Part shown: positions 53,001-64,000 of the stretch, one piece after another
Numbering within the stretch: position 1 is the first letter of the stretch
Layout: each line of letters opens with the position of its first letter
Source: Endocalyx cinctus
Lineage: Eukaryota > Ascomycota > Sordariomycetes > Amphisphaeriales > Apiosporaceae
DNA: 64,000 nt
Assembly: GCA_001600455.1 (NCBI GenBank)
Contig: BCKC01000002.1
Coordinates: 5,607,682 to 5,671,681, forward strand
Direction of reading: 5' to 3'
Translations under genes and position numbers: made by a program
Notes under the pieces: model-generated
Seen by the model: only the letters and a program-made list of their open reading frames with translations
Told to the model about the DNA's origin: nothing
The model's database searches: none

Positions 53001-56000
53001 TTGGTGCTTGATAGCACTAGAGTAGTTGGCGTGTGTGGCCAAGACTCCCTTAGGAGTACCTGTACTGCCAGAAGTAAACACGACGTAGAGTGTGCTATCT
53101 GGGTTGACGACCGGTAAAGGTGACTGGGCGTTGGGGAGTGTTAGGATATCCTCATCCACGACGTATACGATGGCTTCGGGTGCTAATCGAGTCGCGAGTT
53201 CTTGGTTGGCCGATGAGCACAGCATAATATCGGCCTTGGTTTGGTTGACAATTGTACGCAGACGATCTTCAGGCTGACCTGCGTCCATGGCTACGGAGGC
53301 ACCGCCAGCTTTCATCACAGCCAGCATTGCCACTGGCGTCCACTTAGATTTCTCGAAACATAGTGGCACTTCTGTCGTCTCACTGCCAATGCCGAACTCA
53401 ACCAGATGTTGAGCCAGGCGAGTTGATAGTTCATCCAATTGGCTGTATGTCCAGTTGCCGTCCCATGCGCACACGGCAGGGGCGTCTGGTTTCCTCAGAG
53501 CTGCTTGGGTTATCAAATCGTGCACGCAGCGACGGTCAGTCTCGGGGACAGAACCGTTCCACGTCCAGATGTCATTGAGGTCTTCATCGCTAATAAGAGG
53601 TAGGCTGCTAGAGGCGATCTCGCGTTCACTCATAAGCTTAGAAATGTTCTTCTGCAGGAGTGATAATACCCGGCTTGCTTGATCTTGAGAAAGGCAGACA
53701 TCGGAGTATTCAAGTTCAACTTCCAAAAATTCTGAAGCGTAGGTGATTCCGACAGCAATTTCATACTATTAATCTGTTAGCCGATCCGGTTTCTATTTTA
53801 AAAAATTACAACTTAAGACTTACTTCAGTAGGGTCTAGTCCATCGAGAGACTCGAACATTAGTCCAAGTTCATTTTCGTCGTCCGACTCGTCCAAATTTT
53901 GGAATGAGACGATAGAGTTGAAAAGCGGCCTTCCCGCAGGAAGATCGAGCTCATGCTGGATTCCAGCTAGAGAACAGTGTTGGTAGCTCAGGTCTTGAAT
54001 TGTCTGATCGTACAATTTTCGCACGAAGTCTTGTCCTGAGATCTTGGAGTCGCTGTGTGGCTGTTTCACGTCGGCGCGACAGATCATCATATTCGCGTAG
54101 GCGCCAATTGATTTTTCAATGCCAGGAATGGGGATATCTCGTCCAGATGATAGGTATCCGAAGCATACTGATTCGGTTCGGGCATAGGCTGCCAAAGTAT
54201 GTGCCCAGGCAGCTTGTAAGAGGCTTGCAGGTGTTACGGATTGGGCCGCACAGAATTTTTGGACTTGCGAAAACGCTGGTCCCTCAAGTACCATGGTGGA
54301 GATGGATGTCACATTCGTAGACTTGGTGATGCCAGATAAGTACGGGAAATGGCAAGGCTCTACTCCAGCCAGTTTTGTTGTCCAGTAGGCCATCTTCTCT
54401 GCAGTGGTCGTGGCCTTCAGTTTTCGGACCAGGCTACTACTCGTAGTCATCAGGTCAAACTTATCAAGCGAACCAGTATACGCATCGCTCCAGTTCTGAG
54501 TGAGTATACTGGAAGAAGCACCATCCGTGATCGAGTGACTCATTTCGACAAGGCAGTAAATAGTGTTGTCAGGTGTCTCGCATAAAGAGATCCGGTGAGG
54601 TGGACGCATTTGTTGATAGTCAACCGGTGGTAGTTGTTGGAGTGACTCCAGCGCGGCATCCTTGCTATCACTGTGAAGAACTATCATATCCGGCTCATGG
54701 TTCTTCAAGACAACTTGGTTAAAAGCAGAAGCGTTGTCCATTCCTCCGATGAAAACACTGCGAAGGGAGGGTTGATGCGCGACAACGAGCTTCCAGGCTT
54801 CGCAGAGATTCTCAAGGTTGATGGGTTTAGAGTCACGCGAGCTGATCTCATATAGTTGGCTGGTATTGTACATCTCCGGTTGGCGAGCTTGACTCAAGAG
54901 AATACCATCTACCGTAGGTGTACAGGGCCAAACCTCTTCAATTGATCCGGACTGGTTTGAGGATTCGATTAAGGGAACGACACGACCATGGAAGTCATCC
55001 AGAGTGGGATAGTCAAGAGCGACCAGCTCGTAGTCGCAAAGAGTGCGTGCCGGAGAAGCGCTGAGAGAAACAAGCTCTTCGCAGATGGACTTCAGCGAAG
55101 CACCAACTCTTGCTATCCATTGTTCGATGAGGCCTTGGTGAGCGATATGACGGTTGAAGGAAAATTCATATTGAGCTTGTTGATTGTCAAGCGACACTTC
55201 CACATTAAATAGCGATGAAACCGGAACAGCTGGTCCCACTTCCGAAACTCCAGGTAGATCAATGTCTTCGAAAAGAGCTTCGTCGCCTTCGAGCTGTTGG
55301 AACTGGCCGTGATAGTTGAAGGTAACTTCTGTGGTCGTGTTATGAGCTGCAAAGGCCTCCTTACCAGCGGGGTTGAGATACCTCGAGGCAAAATAGGCCC
55401 ACCCGTTGGCAGGTAGTTGGCGACGGGCATCCTTGACTAGTCTAACGGTGTTAATGATGTTATTAGCTACATCTCGGGCCACGTGGATGGGGCTCATGGT
55501 AGTGAACCATCCGACGGTCCGAGATGGGTCAGCATCCACACTCCACGACTCGCGGCCGTGACCTTCGCTGAAGATAGTCAGGCCTTGTCGCTTAGGGAAT
55601 GTTTGGAGGAATGCTTCCCAGATGGCTGAAAGTAGAAGGTCAACCGGGACCGTATTCATGGCATTGTTAGCTGCGTCGAGCAAGAGAGAAGTGGTCTGCT
55701 GGTCGATCTCTACGACCCGAATGAGATGGTCGCTGGTGCTGTTGGGAGTTTCAGGGCTGAATCCCCAAAACTCGAGATCATTGCTGACGTCTTTGGTGGA
55801 AAGTACATTCCTGCAACGCTCAAAGTTAGAAACTACTTATTTTTCGAAACTCTATAGAATGAGGATTACTTACTCAGGGTTTAGTTCTGAAGAGGTAGCG
55901 TGGGATATTTGCATCTTGTTCCACGTCTGAAAGGGGAGGCTGTTCTGGATGGAGTTACCAGAGAGAATGGTTTCAAGGTCATCTAAGACGATGCGCCACG

Positions 56001-59000
56001 ATACGAGATCAACGACAAGGTGGTGGGCGATCAGGATCAAAACCTGCTCTTCTGAAGCATTGGAACTTCCGGCGGGTAAAATGCACAGGTCCGCAGTGAA
56101 AACTGGTCCGTTTTGGATGTTCAATGACTGGTGTCTTTCCATGGCAAGTGATGCAACTTCGTCAATGCTGGAGAGTTGCGTGGAAGCAAATTGATATACG
56201 TCATTTTCGGGTTTCAAAACGCGTTGAGTCCAAGTATCGTTGACTACCTGGAATCGGGCCCGAAGCATGGAATGATGGTTAACCATGGTTGATAATGCTT
56301 TTTTAATCTGATCTAACGAGTAGTTCTGACGCAGCTTGATATAGAAACCCTGGTTGAACCAATAATCTGGTTCCGTGACTGGACCTTGAGTGAAAAACCA
56401 CTGTTGGATAGGAGAGAGAGCAAATGGTACGCCATACTCTTCGGTTTGTACCGCAGCCTTGGGCACCATCGCGGTAACCTCCAACGACTGCGCAAAGTCG
56501 GCGAGTGACTTGCTCTTGAGCAGACCTGCTACCGATAATGTAACACCAGCAGCGCGACAGTATGAGCTGAGTCGCATGGCAGAGATTGAGTCACCACCAT
56601 TGGAAATAAAGGAGCGGCCGAGGTCGATGCTGAAAAGAGGCATGTTTAGAACATGACTGCATGCATTGAGAAGCACATGTTCGGCGTCGGTAGAAGCCTC
56701 ACGATGTTCATCGTCGCCTTCAGATATGTTATCAATCTTTTTGTAGGTCGACACGTCCATGTTGCAAATCCATGTGTTCAATTCTTTTCGGTCCAGTTTA
56801 CCAGACGCTGTCATTGGAAGGTCGCGGAGCGCGATCCAGACCGAGGGCATCATGTAGGTCGGGAGTGAATCACTCAATAAGGATCCGGCCTCTTGGATAT
56901 AATTCTCGGCCAAGCTGGCATAATCACCTTCCACAAGTTGTATGGGGGTTGGATCCGCCTCATCTCGGCGCAGGTTCTTTAGACTAAAGACGCCGACAAG
57001 TCTCTTAGCACAGGGGCCCGAGACAGGTATGAAGCATGCAGTCTGGCGGGTAGCTTCGTGACGAGCCATGTGGTTTTCAATCTCGTCTAGCTCGACACGC
57101 TGTCCATTGATCTTAACCTGAGTATCTTTTCGGCCGACAAAAGTTAGGCTGCCATCTTCGTTGTAACGAACCAGATCACCGGTCTTGTAGAGGCGACCGC
57201 GGCGTGGGAGCAACCAAGTGGGGTTTTCGACAAAAGCAGCGGCGGTCTTAGCGGCGTCGCCTAGATAACCAGAGCCCACTAGTGGGCCTTCGAGCCACAG
57301 CTCACCGGGACATCCAATAGCCACGAGCGAGTTTCCTGTGGCCGCGTCGACCACCCATGCGTTCAGGCCAGCGCAATAACCGATGCTGCCCTTGAACGAA
57401 ACTTCTGGGTCGATGACTTCGGTGAAGGTTGCCGTTGGAGTACATTCACTGGGCCCATAAGAATTCTTCAAGCCTACATGCGTAGACCATCTCTTGGCCC
57501 ACTCCGCTGTCAAACGTTCACCACCAACAGTCATAGTTTGCAGTTGCTGGAGAGATTCAGGTGACATGACAAGAGCGGCAGAAGGTGTCACATCAGCGTG
57601 TGTGGGCTTGAGTCGCGCAATTGCTCCATTCAAGTCATCCTTCCTGTCGGCATCCGAAGGGATACAGAGACAAGCACCCGCTTCGAAGCAGGTCAATGGG
57701 TTGGCCCAGGCAACATCAAAGGCGTAAGAGGCGAAGTCGAAGATACGAGATGATGATGTGATTCCTTGAGCCGCCTTTTGATGAGTAAGGGCGCTGCTGA
57801 AGTTAGAGTGCGTGATAACGACTCCCTTGGGTGTACCGGTGCTGCCAGAGGTGAACACGATATATAATCTGCTCGAGGGGTTGACTTTTGGTAGAATCGG
57901 CCAGTTCCTGGGCATTTTCGTCGGTAGTAGGAGATTTCCCTTCTTGATCACCTGGATATTTGCTGTAGTACTGAGACGCCGGGCTAGCTCTTCCTTGGCT
58001 TCAGAGCAGAGAATGACGACGGGGTTGACTTGCTGCACAATCGACTGGAGACGCGCTTCAGGCTGAGCTGTGTCGATGGCTACAGAAGCACCACCGGCTT
58101 TCATGACTCCGAGCATGGCCACGGGCATCCATTTGGATTTTTCAAAACACAGTGGTACAATAACTTCAGGACCGACACCTTGCCTGACCAATTTGTAAGC
58201 TAAGAATGATGAAAGGTCGTTAAGCTCTTTGTAAGTCCAGTCTCCATCCCATGCATGGACCGCTAAGGAATGCGGAGCATTCAATGCCGTAGCCATGATC
58301 CTCTCGTGAACGCAGATATCAATAGTATCTGGCACAGTGTTGTTCCAAGACCAGATATCCTTAAGATCATATGAGTTCAGTCTCTCAAGATCAGCCACTG
58401 TCATTGAATCAGCTGGGGAGACAATTTGGCGTAGCACATGCTCAAACTGATGAACTAGTCGCTGAGTCTGTTTCTCTCCGATCACAGCGGAGTCAAAGCC
58501 GATCCTGAGTCGCAGTCCGTCTTCGCCAAGGTCGCATTCAATTGTCAAGGCGTACGTCTCGACTTCTTGTAGTTGTCCATCGCCTCCATCCCTAACGTCG
58601 TGAATATCACGAGCAATGATCTTGCTCTTCCATTCGGCAGTCTCATCTGCAGGTTGCACAACTAGCAGCGTCTGGAATTGGCAGGCTCGGGCGGCGTCGG
58701 GGCCGAGACGTCGGATTCTCTGCAGACCCATCTGCTCGAAAGAGGTCATCTCAATCGACTGAGACTGGACTTGAAGTAATAGTTCGCGAAGGCTCTGCTC
58801 TTTGTCGACAGTTACTCGTATGGGCACCGTTGCAATCGCTGGGCCTACCATGTCTTCAATTCCGGGGATATTGGCTTGTCGTCCAGTGACAATGGCGCCA
58901 AAAACTACATCTTCAATGCCTGAGTAATCGGCTATCAAGATGGAAAGAGCCGTACGAACAGCCGTTGATGGGGTTACGTCGCTCTTGTTCCATTTCAGCT

Positions 59001-62000
59001 CTTTGATCTGGTGGGTCATAACCTTGTCTGACTGTGACTGATGAGAATTCGATGGTAGTTGAGGGAAAGGCTCTGACTCAGATCCTTTCAGTTGCTGACG
59101 CCAAAATTCCTTTGCAAGGTTCTCATCAATGCTTGTGGCATGTTGGACGAAGGCTCTATAATCGGGCAAGTGAGGTAGTTCTTGCTCAAGGTAGGCCATC
59201 TCCAGCCTATCAAGAAGTGTGTTCAGCGACCAACCATCGTACAGTGCATGGTGAATTGTTAACATGAAAATGTAACCAGGTTTAGATGCTTCCTGCTTGA
59301 TCAAGCTGGCACGAGCAAGATGGCCGCCCAGGCCCATTGTTGGATGAGCCTCTACAGTCTCTTCTTCAGACATCCAATATGGAGCCTCGTTGATGACAAC
59401 TTGAACTAGGCCTTGACCGGTGAGGTCAACGACACGCGTGCGCAAGATTGGAGTGCTAGCAAAAACTAGCTCCCAGGCTTTGCGAAATTTGTCGGCGTCA
59501 ACCGAAGGCCATAGTTCAAAAGCGCATCGCGCAATGTAGTCACCAGGTCTGATAGCTGTAAGAGCCAACATACCTTCCTGGAGAGGCGTGCAAGGATAAA
59601 TGTCCTCAACCTGCGATTCGGTGACACCACACAGTGACGCCGCTTCCGCGACAGCTGCCGTCAAGTTGACGTCAGGTGATAGAAGCGACAGTCTCTCGAT
59701 CTCCACAATGTCGGGAATAACTTCAACGATCGGGCTGATGGAGCTGGCGAGATCGCTAAGTCTGGGATGCTTGAAGATATCGGCAACTGAGAATGATAGT
59801 CCCTCGGCACGAGCGGCACTGACTAGTCTCATGGCTGAAATTGAGTCACCTCCAATTCGGAGGAAGCTGTCGTCGGCTCCAATTTTGCTAGGCTCAGTCT
59901 TAAGAACAGATGACCAAAGAAGCTGGAGCTTCCGTTCCATCACTGTGCGGGGCTCGCGCCTTTCATGATCGGATGGGTCCATCGCTTCCAGTTGCTCTTG
60001 TGTCAGGGACTGGCCAATTTCACGTAGGCGACGACGGTCTGTTTTTCCAGTGGCAGTCGCAGGAATACTCGTGAGGGGGATGTAGAACGAAGGAGTCATG
60101 TGTGGCGGCAGTCGCGAAGCGAGTTTATCTTCCATTCCCTTTGTAGCTTCGGCAGCTAGTGCAAAGAGCTCTTTCTCGGACATACTCTCCACCGCAAGGT
60201 TGGCTAATTCGACAAAGGCGACGAGAGTCGCGCGCCCAGTCTCTTTCGGGATAACAACTTCAGCTACGACTTGTTGGATATCTTGTCCGAGAGAAGCACG
60301 TAAGATGTGCTCAATCTCGCCAAGCTCCACACGTTGACCGTTGATTTTAACCTGGGTGTCCTTTCGTCCAAGGAAGCTGAGGCTGCCATCCTCATTCCAG
60401 CGAACTAGATCGCCAGTTTTGTAAAGTCGACCTTCTCGTCCCGGGTGGATACTTGAGCCCTCAAGGAGCCAAGCGGGGTTCTCAACAAATACAGCGGCGG
60501 TCTTTTCCAAATCACGCAGATATCCGTCGGTGACGAGGGGGCCCTCCAACCAAAGCTCACCGGTACCGCCTACAGGCATGAGAGATGAGCCAGTTACTGG
60601 ATCGACGACCCAAGTATTGAGACCAATACCGTGTCCAATTCCAATAGCTTGCGTACCTCTTCCGGCCACATGTTGAGCTGTAGCAAAGGTGGTACACTCA
60701 CTGGGACCGTACAAGTTGGTGACAGACACATGCGGCTCAATCTGCTGGAAAGCATCGGTATAAAGCGGCTCGCCGATGAAGTGAAGGTGTTTGAGTTGAT
60801 TTAGGGCGCCCGGTTGTAAGCCTCGAATCGCCGAAGGTGTAAATACCACAAGGTTGGCAGAAAGCTTCTCGATACCGCCGATGAAGTCGGCCGTGCGTTC
60901 GTGGTCTCCAGGGATACAAAGGCAGCCACCTACTGACAAGCCTTGCAGGATGTCGCACCACACGACGTCAAACATATACGAGGCGAAGTCGTAGACGCGC
61001 GAGCTTGGGGTGAAACCAAGAGTGTGGCGCTGATGGCGGATGGCACTGGCGATGTTGGCATGTGTAACGACCACGCCTTTAGGCATACCGGTGCTGCCCG
61101 ATGTGAAGACAATGTATATCGGGTCCGAAGGCGTCACTGCGGAAGTGGGATCGTCTTTCGCAGGAGGCTCCGAAGACCAGAGATCTTCGTTTACGACTTG
61201 CACCGCAGCATCTCCAGCAAGGCGACCAGCGAGGTCCTGCTTGCTCGATGAAGATAACACCACGACGGCATTCACTTGGCGAACTATAGCCTGTAGTCGT
61301 TCCTCAGGCTGCGCGGTGTCCATGGCGACGGATGCACCACCCGCCTTCATAACTCCCATCATAGCAACCGGGGTCCACTTAGACTTTTCGAAGCAAAGAG
61401 GAACGATTACTTTGGGACCTACTCCCATTTCTTTCAGATGGTAGGCAAGACGAGTGGATAAACTATCCAACTCCGCATACGTCCAATCGCCATCCCAAGC
61501 GCAAACAGCCGGGGCCTCCGGTTGTCTGAGGGTCTGCTCCGCAATCAGATCGTGTACGCAAACCTCCACGTTTTCCCAAACATCACTGTTCCAGGTCCAA
61601 ATATCATCCAGATCGTCATCACAAGCTAGTTGTAATGTACCCAAGACGGATGACTCTTCTGGGCCACTCGCTAAGGAGGAAGCGATCTTTTGGAAGAGAG
61701 AAAGAACACGAGCGGCGCTGCGATCGGATGTACACGAAGACGAGTAATCGAAAGTGATCTCAATCTGTTTAGATCCATGGGCAATATTTACTACAATATC
61801 GTACTATATTCATTTGAAATAAGCATCATAACCTGTGAATGGGAATCAAAATATGGGGATGACTTACCTCAGTAGGATCTAGCCCATCCAGAACCTTGAA
61901 TTGAAGACCATCGGTAATAATGGCCTCCGGCTCGTCATCCTGCTTCTGGAACGATACAATGGTATTGAAAAGTGAACGTCCCGCTGGGAGATCCAGCTCG

Positions 62001-64000
62001 TGCTGGATGGCGGCAAGGGAGCAGTGCTGGTATCCCAAGTCCTGCATGACTTGATCATGGACACCTCGCACGAAAGCCGAATGCGAGAGATCCTTTTGGA
62101 CGTGGGCAAAACAAGTCATCATGTTCGCATACGCGCCAATGGAATCGCTAAGTCCGGGAATGGGCAGATCGCGGCCAGATGCAAGATATCCGAAACAGAC
62201 AGAGTCTGATCCGATGTAGGCTGAGAGGGTAAGGGCCCAGGCGCTGTTGAGCAAACTTCCAACAGTAACAGATTCAGCCGTGCACATGGCTTGAATCTTT
62301 TCGAAGAGATCACCGTCGATGTTCGCGACGATGGTACGAGTTTCTCCGACTTCGTCGCCGTTCACCTGTGGGAAGTGACAAGGCTCCGCTCCTGCGAGCT
62401 TCGACTTCCAATAATCCATCTTATCTTCGTTGGATGTTTCCGCTAGAGACTTAACGAAATGGCGTGTTGTGTCTGATAACTCTACCGAGGAGTTCAGGGC
62501 TCCAGCGTATGCAGCGGTCAAATCTTGTCCAATGATAGCGGTTGAAGCCCCATCGGTAATGGCATGGCTCATCTCAACTTGCCAGAACACCTTATTCTCA
62601 GAGGCCTGGCAAGCTGCAACACGGTGAAGTGGCTGCAGCTCCTCGTATGTGACTGGAGGGAGTTGATTTAGTGCATCTAGCGCCTCTTCATCGGTCCCAG
62701 CGCTGCTTGGTAGTACAACTATCTCGGCAACGCAGTGTTCTAAAACGACCTGGTTGAAAGCCGCCGTAGCATCTAGTCCAGCCACAAATATGCTGCGGAG
62801 AGTTGGCTGGTGTGCAACCACATTCTGCCATGCTTCACAGAGCTTCCCAATATCGATGGGGGCCATTGAACTAATTTCGTAAAGTTGAACCGTCTTGTAT
62901 GACTCAGGCTGTCGGCGCTGGCTGAGAAGGATACCGTCCACAGTTGGGGAGCAGGGGTACACGGCCTCTATCTTCGATTGGTGTAAGGACTCGATAGCAG
63001 GGACCATACGTGCGTTGAAGTCGTCTATCGTCTGGTAGTCTACCGAGAGGAATTCGTAGTCGCATAGCGTCTGCGAAACAGTCGAAGTCATAAGCTTTTC
63101 GCAGATTGATTTTAATGATGGTTCGACTTGATCAAACCACTCCAAGATCCGATCCTGGTGAGCCAGATATCGGTTGAATGAGAAAGAGTATTGCACCATA
63201 CCACCTTCCGCAGAAACTTCGACTCCAAACAAGGAAGACGAGGGAACAGCAGGTCCTTGCTCATAGACATTCTGCATTTCAACGTTCTCGAAAAGAGATG
63301 CTCCGCTCTCAAGCTGCTGGAATCTTCCGTGGTAATTAAAGACGACCTCCATCGCTGATAGGTCATCCAATTTCAACGCCTCTCTTCCTTCTGCAGTCAG
63401 ATAACTCGACGCGAAGTAAGCCCAACCGTTAGATGGCAGGCGTCGACGGGCGTCCTTGACTAATCGAACTGTGTTGAAGGTATCGCTGTTGACACCACCC
63501 GAGATAGCATCTCTGGACACGTGGATAGGGCTGATGGTGGTGAACCATCCAACTATTCGGGACAAATCAAGGTCCGGAGCCTCACGACCGTGACCTTCGC
63601 TAAAAATAGTCAGACCCTTTCTCTCTGGGAACACGCGCAAAAACGCGTCCCAGACAGCAGAAAGTAGCAGGTCGACCGGTTCAGTATCCATGATGCTGTT
63701 TAAGTCACCGAAAAGTAGCGATGTCGTCTCGGGGTCAATGACAACTGGGTGGACGTCGTGATCCATGATAGCGTTTGGTGTGGTTGAGGTGAAGTTCCAG
63801 AAACCCAGGTTGTTACTGACACCTTCGGTGGAAAGGGTGTTCTTGTAGCTGATCTGTGCTGCCCTCTCCTTCTGAACCTTCGTCCAATGCTGGAATGACA
63901 TTCCAGGGGTAATTGATCCACCGTTGAGAACGGTTTCAAGGTCATCTAGTATTACGCGCCACGAAACAAGATCGACCACCAAGTGATGACCAATGAGAAT
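50007..64000 (-). CDS. Nonribosomal peptide synthetase, 3' part (runs off the right edge)
   Basis: Exons visible: 64000-61868, 61803-55874, 55810-53824 and 53765-50007 (stop TAG). The three introns are 58-64 nt and all junctions are in phase, giving about 4,600 residues here. Domain order from the edge: E(partial)-C-A-T-C-A-T-E-C-A-T-C-T. Each complete A domain has the core TSGSTG(M/T)PKGV, YGPSE and KINGQRVEL motifs. Both E domains have HHLVVDLVSW. Three carriers have GGDSI, but the last reads GGDL. No thioesterase, reductase or methylation domain is present. Two E domains predict at least two D-residues in the peptide. The first module(s) lie outside the window, so total length and product are unknown. 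The only accessory gene close by is the convergent hydrolase. Confidence 0.97.
50030..54980 (-). other. NRPS domains: C3-A3-T3-C4-T4 (terminus)
   Basis: C3, about 54970-53770, has SHSITDGAS and closely resembles C1. A3, about 53600-52020; hand-read specificity positions D V S S L L P P T. T3 near 51900-51760 has FRRGGDSITAMRL. C4, about 51690-50330, has the variant SHAQHDGMS, like terminal C domains of fungal siderophore synthetases. T4, about 50290-50040, has FFDVGGDLVGAS, with leucine where the pantetheine serine should be. The protein ends 40 residues later, with no release domain. Confidence 0.88.
55040..59620 (-). other. NRPS domains: C2-A2-T2-E2
   Basis: C2, about 59615-58400, has the standard HHALYDGWS motif. 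A2, about 58380-56780; hand-read specificity positions D V A S M V S P T. T2 near 56700-56490 has ISNGGDSISAMRL. E2, about 56430-55040, is complete and split by the intron at 55811-55873, shortly after its HHLVVDLVSW motif. The residue loaded by A2 should leave in the D form. Confidence 0.88.
59740..64000 (-). other. NRPS domains: E(partial)-C1-A1-T1
   Basis: E, from the edge to about 63080: HHLVVDLVSW at the edge, then EGHGRE and VGWFTT. C1, about 62980-61680: begins YPCSPTVDGILL, active motif SHAITDGAS. A1, about 61620-60010. T1, about 59950-59740, with LRIGGDSISAMRL. Hand-read A1 specificity positions (235, 236, 239, 278, 299, 301, 322, 330, 331) are D V C S H I L T F, which I cannot assign. 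An intron at 61804-61867 sits between C1 and A1 (LDPTE/YD). Confidence 0.88.

Noticed and set aside
50007..64000. Assigning the NRPS to a named product (siderophore or known cyclic peptide)
   Set aside because: The 5' modules are missing and the A-domain codes are unassigned. The siderophore-like final C motif alone is not enough.
1..64000. CRISPR arrays, rRNA genes, bacterial operons or phage
   Set aside because: No regularly spaced short repeats, rRNA segments or prokaryotic gene packing are visible; the DNA is eukaryotic.

Overview
The window is nuclear DNA of a filamentous ascomycete (Pezizomycotina). The evidence is many short GT-AG introns (about 41-170 nt), HET-domain, patatin/NB-ARC/TPR and F-box genes of filamentous-fungal type, an intron-bearing tRNA gene, and a large nonribosomal peptide synthetase (NRPS). 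The species cannot be named from the sequence. Genes are spaced widely, with AT-rich intergenic DNA, homopolymer runs and several gene relics. This fits an accessory, fast-changing region rather than a conserved core.

Layout. 0-9.4 kb: 5' end of an MFS sugar transporter (-), an FSH1-type serine hydrolase (+), a disordered 618-aa protein (+) and a secreted six-exon GMC oxidoreductase (-). 9.97-10.42 kb: a MITE-like element with long inverted arms. 11-18 kb: a self/non-self-recognition neighbourhood with a HET protein (+), a SERAC1-like alpha/beta-hydrolase protein lacking its serine nucleophile (+), and a second HET protein with a membrane tail and an unusual 33-nt interruption (-). 18.3-22.7 kb: a divergent pair made of a 688-aa membrane protein, which joins a TLC-like domain, a cysteine-repeat linker and a bacterial-type Lgt-like domain (-), and a 14-TM-type MFS exporter (+). 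23.7-31 kb: a small unknown protein, tRNA-Gln(CTG) with intron, a methyltransferase pseudogene, an F-box gene and ankyrin-repeat wreckage. 31-42 kb: a coiled-coil protein, a Dabb protein, an eight-exon class I terpene cyclase with intact metal-binding motifs, a disordered acidic protein and a short-chain dehydrogenase. 42.4-45.6 kb: a 998-aa patatin/NB-ARC/TPR NLR-like receptor with near-identical 126-bp repeats. 46.3 kb: a GST relic. 47.7-49.4 kb: a beta-lactamase/PBP-like hydrolase. 50.0 kb to the right edge: the 3' part of an NRPS.

How the parts may work together. The visible NRPS reads E-C-A-T-C-A-T-E-C-A-T-C-T. It has no thioesterase or reductase, and its last carrier domain lacks the phosphopantetheine serine. 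Release must therefore use the last C domain or a separate enzyme. The convergent PBP-like hydrolase 0.6 kb away is a speculative candidate. The terpene cyclase and Dabb gene may be a small separate metabolic locus. The TLC/Lgt fusion and the MFS exporter share a 500-bp promoter and form the most unusual unit of the window. All multi-exon models were assembled by hand. Phase was checked at each junction, and nearly all totals are exact multiples of three.
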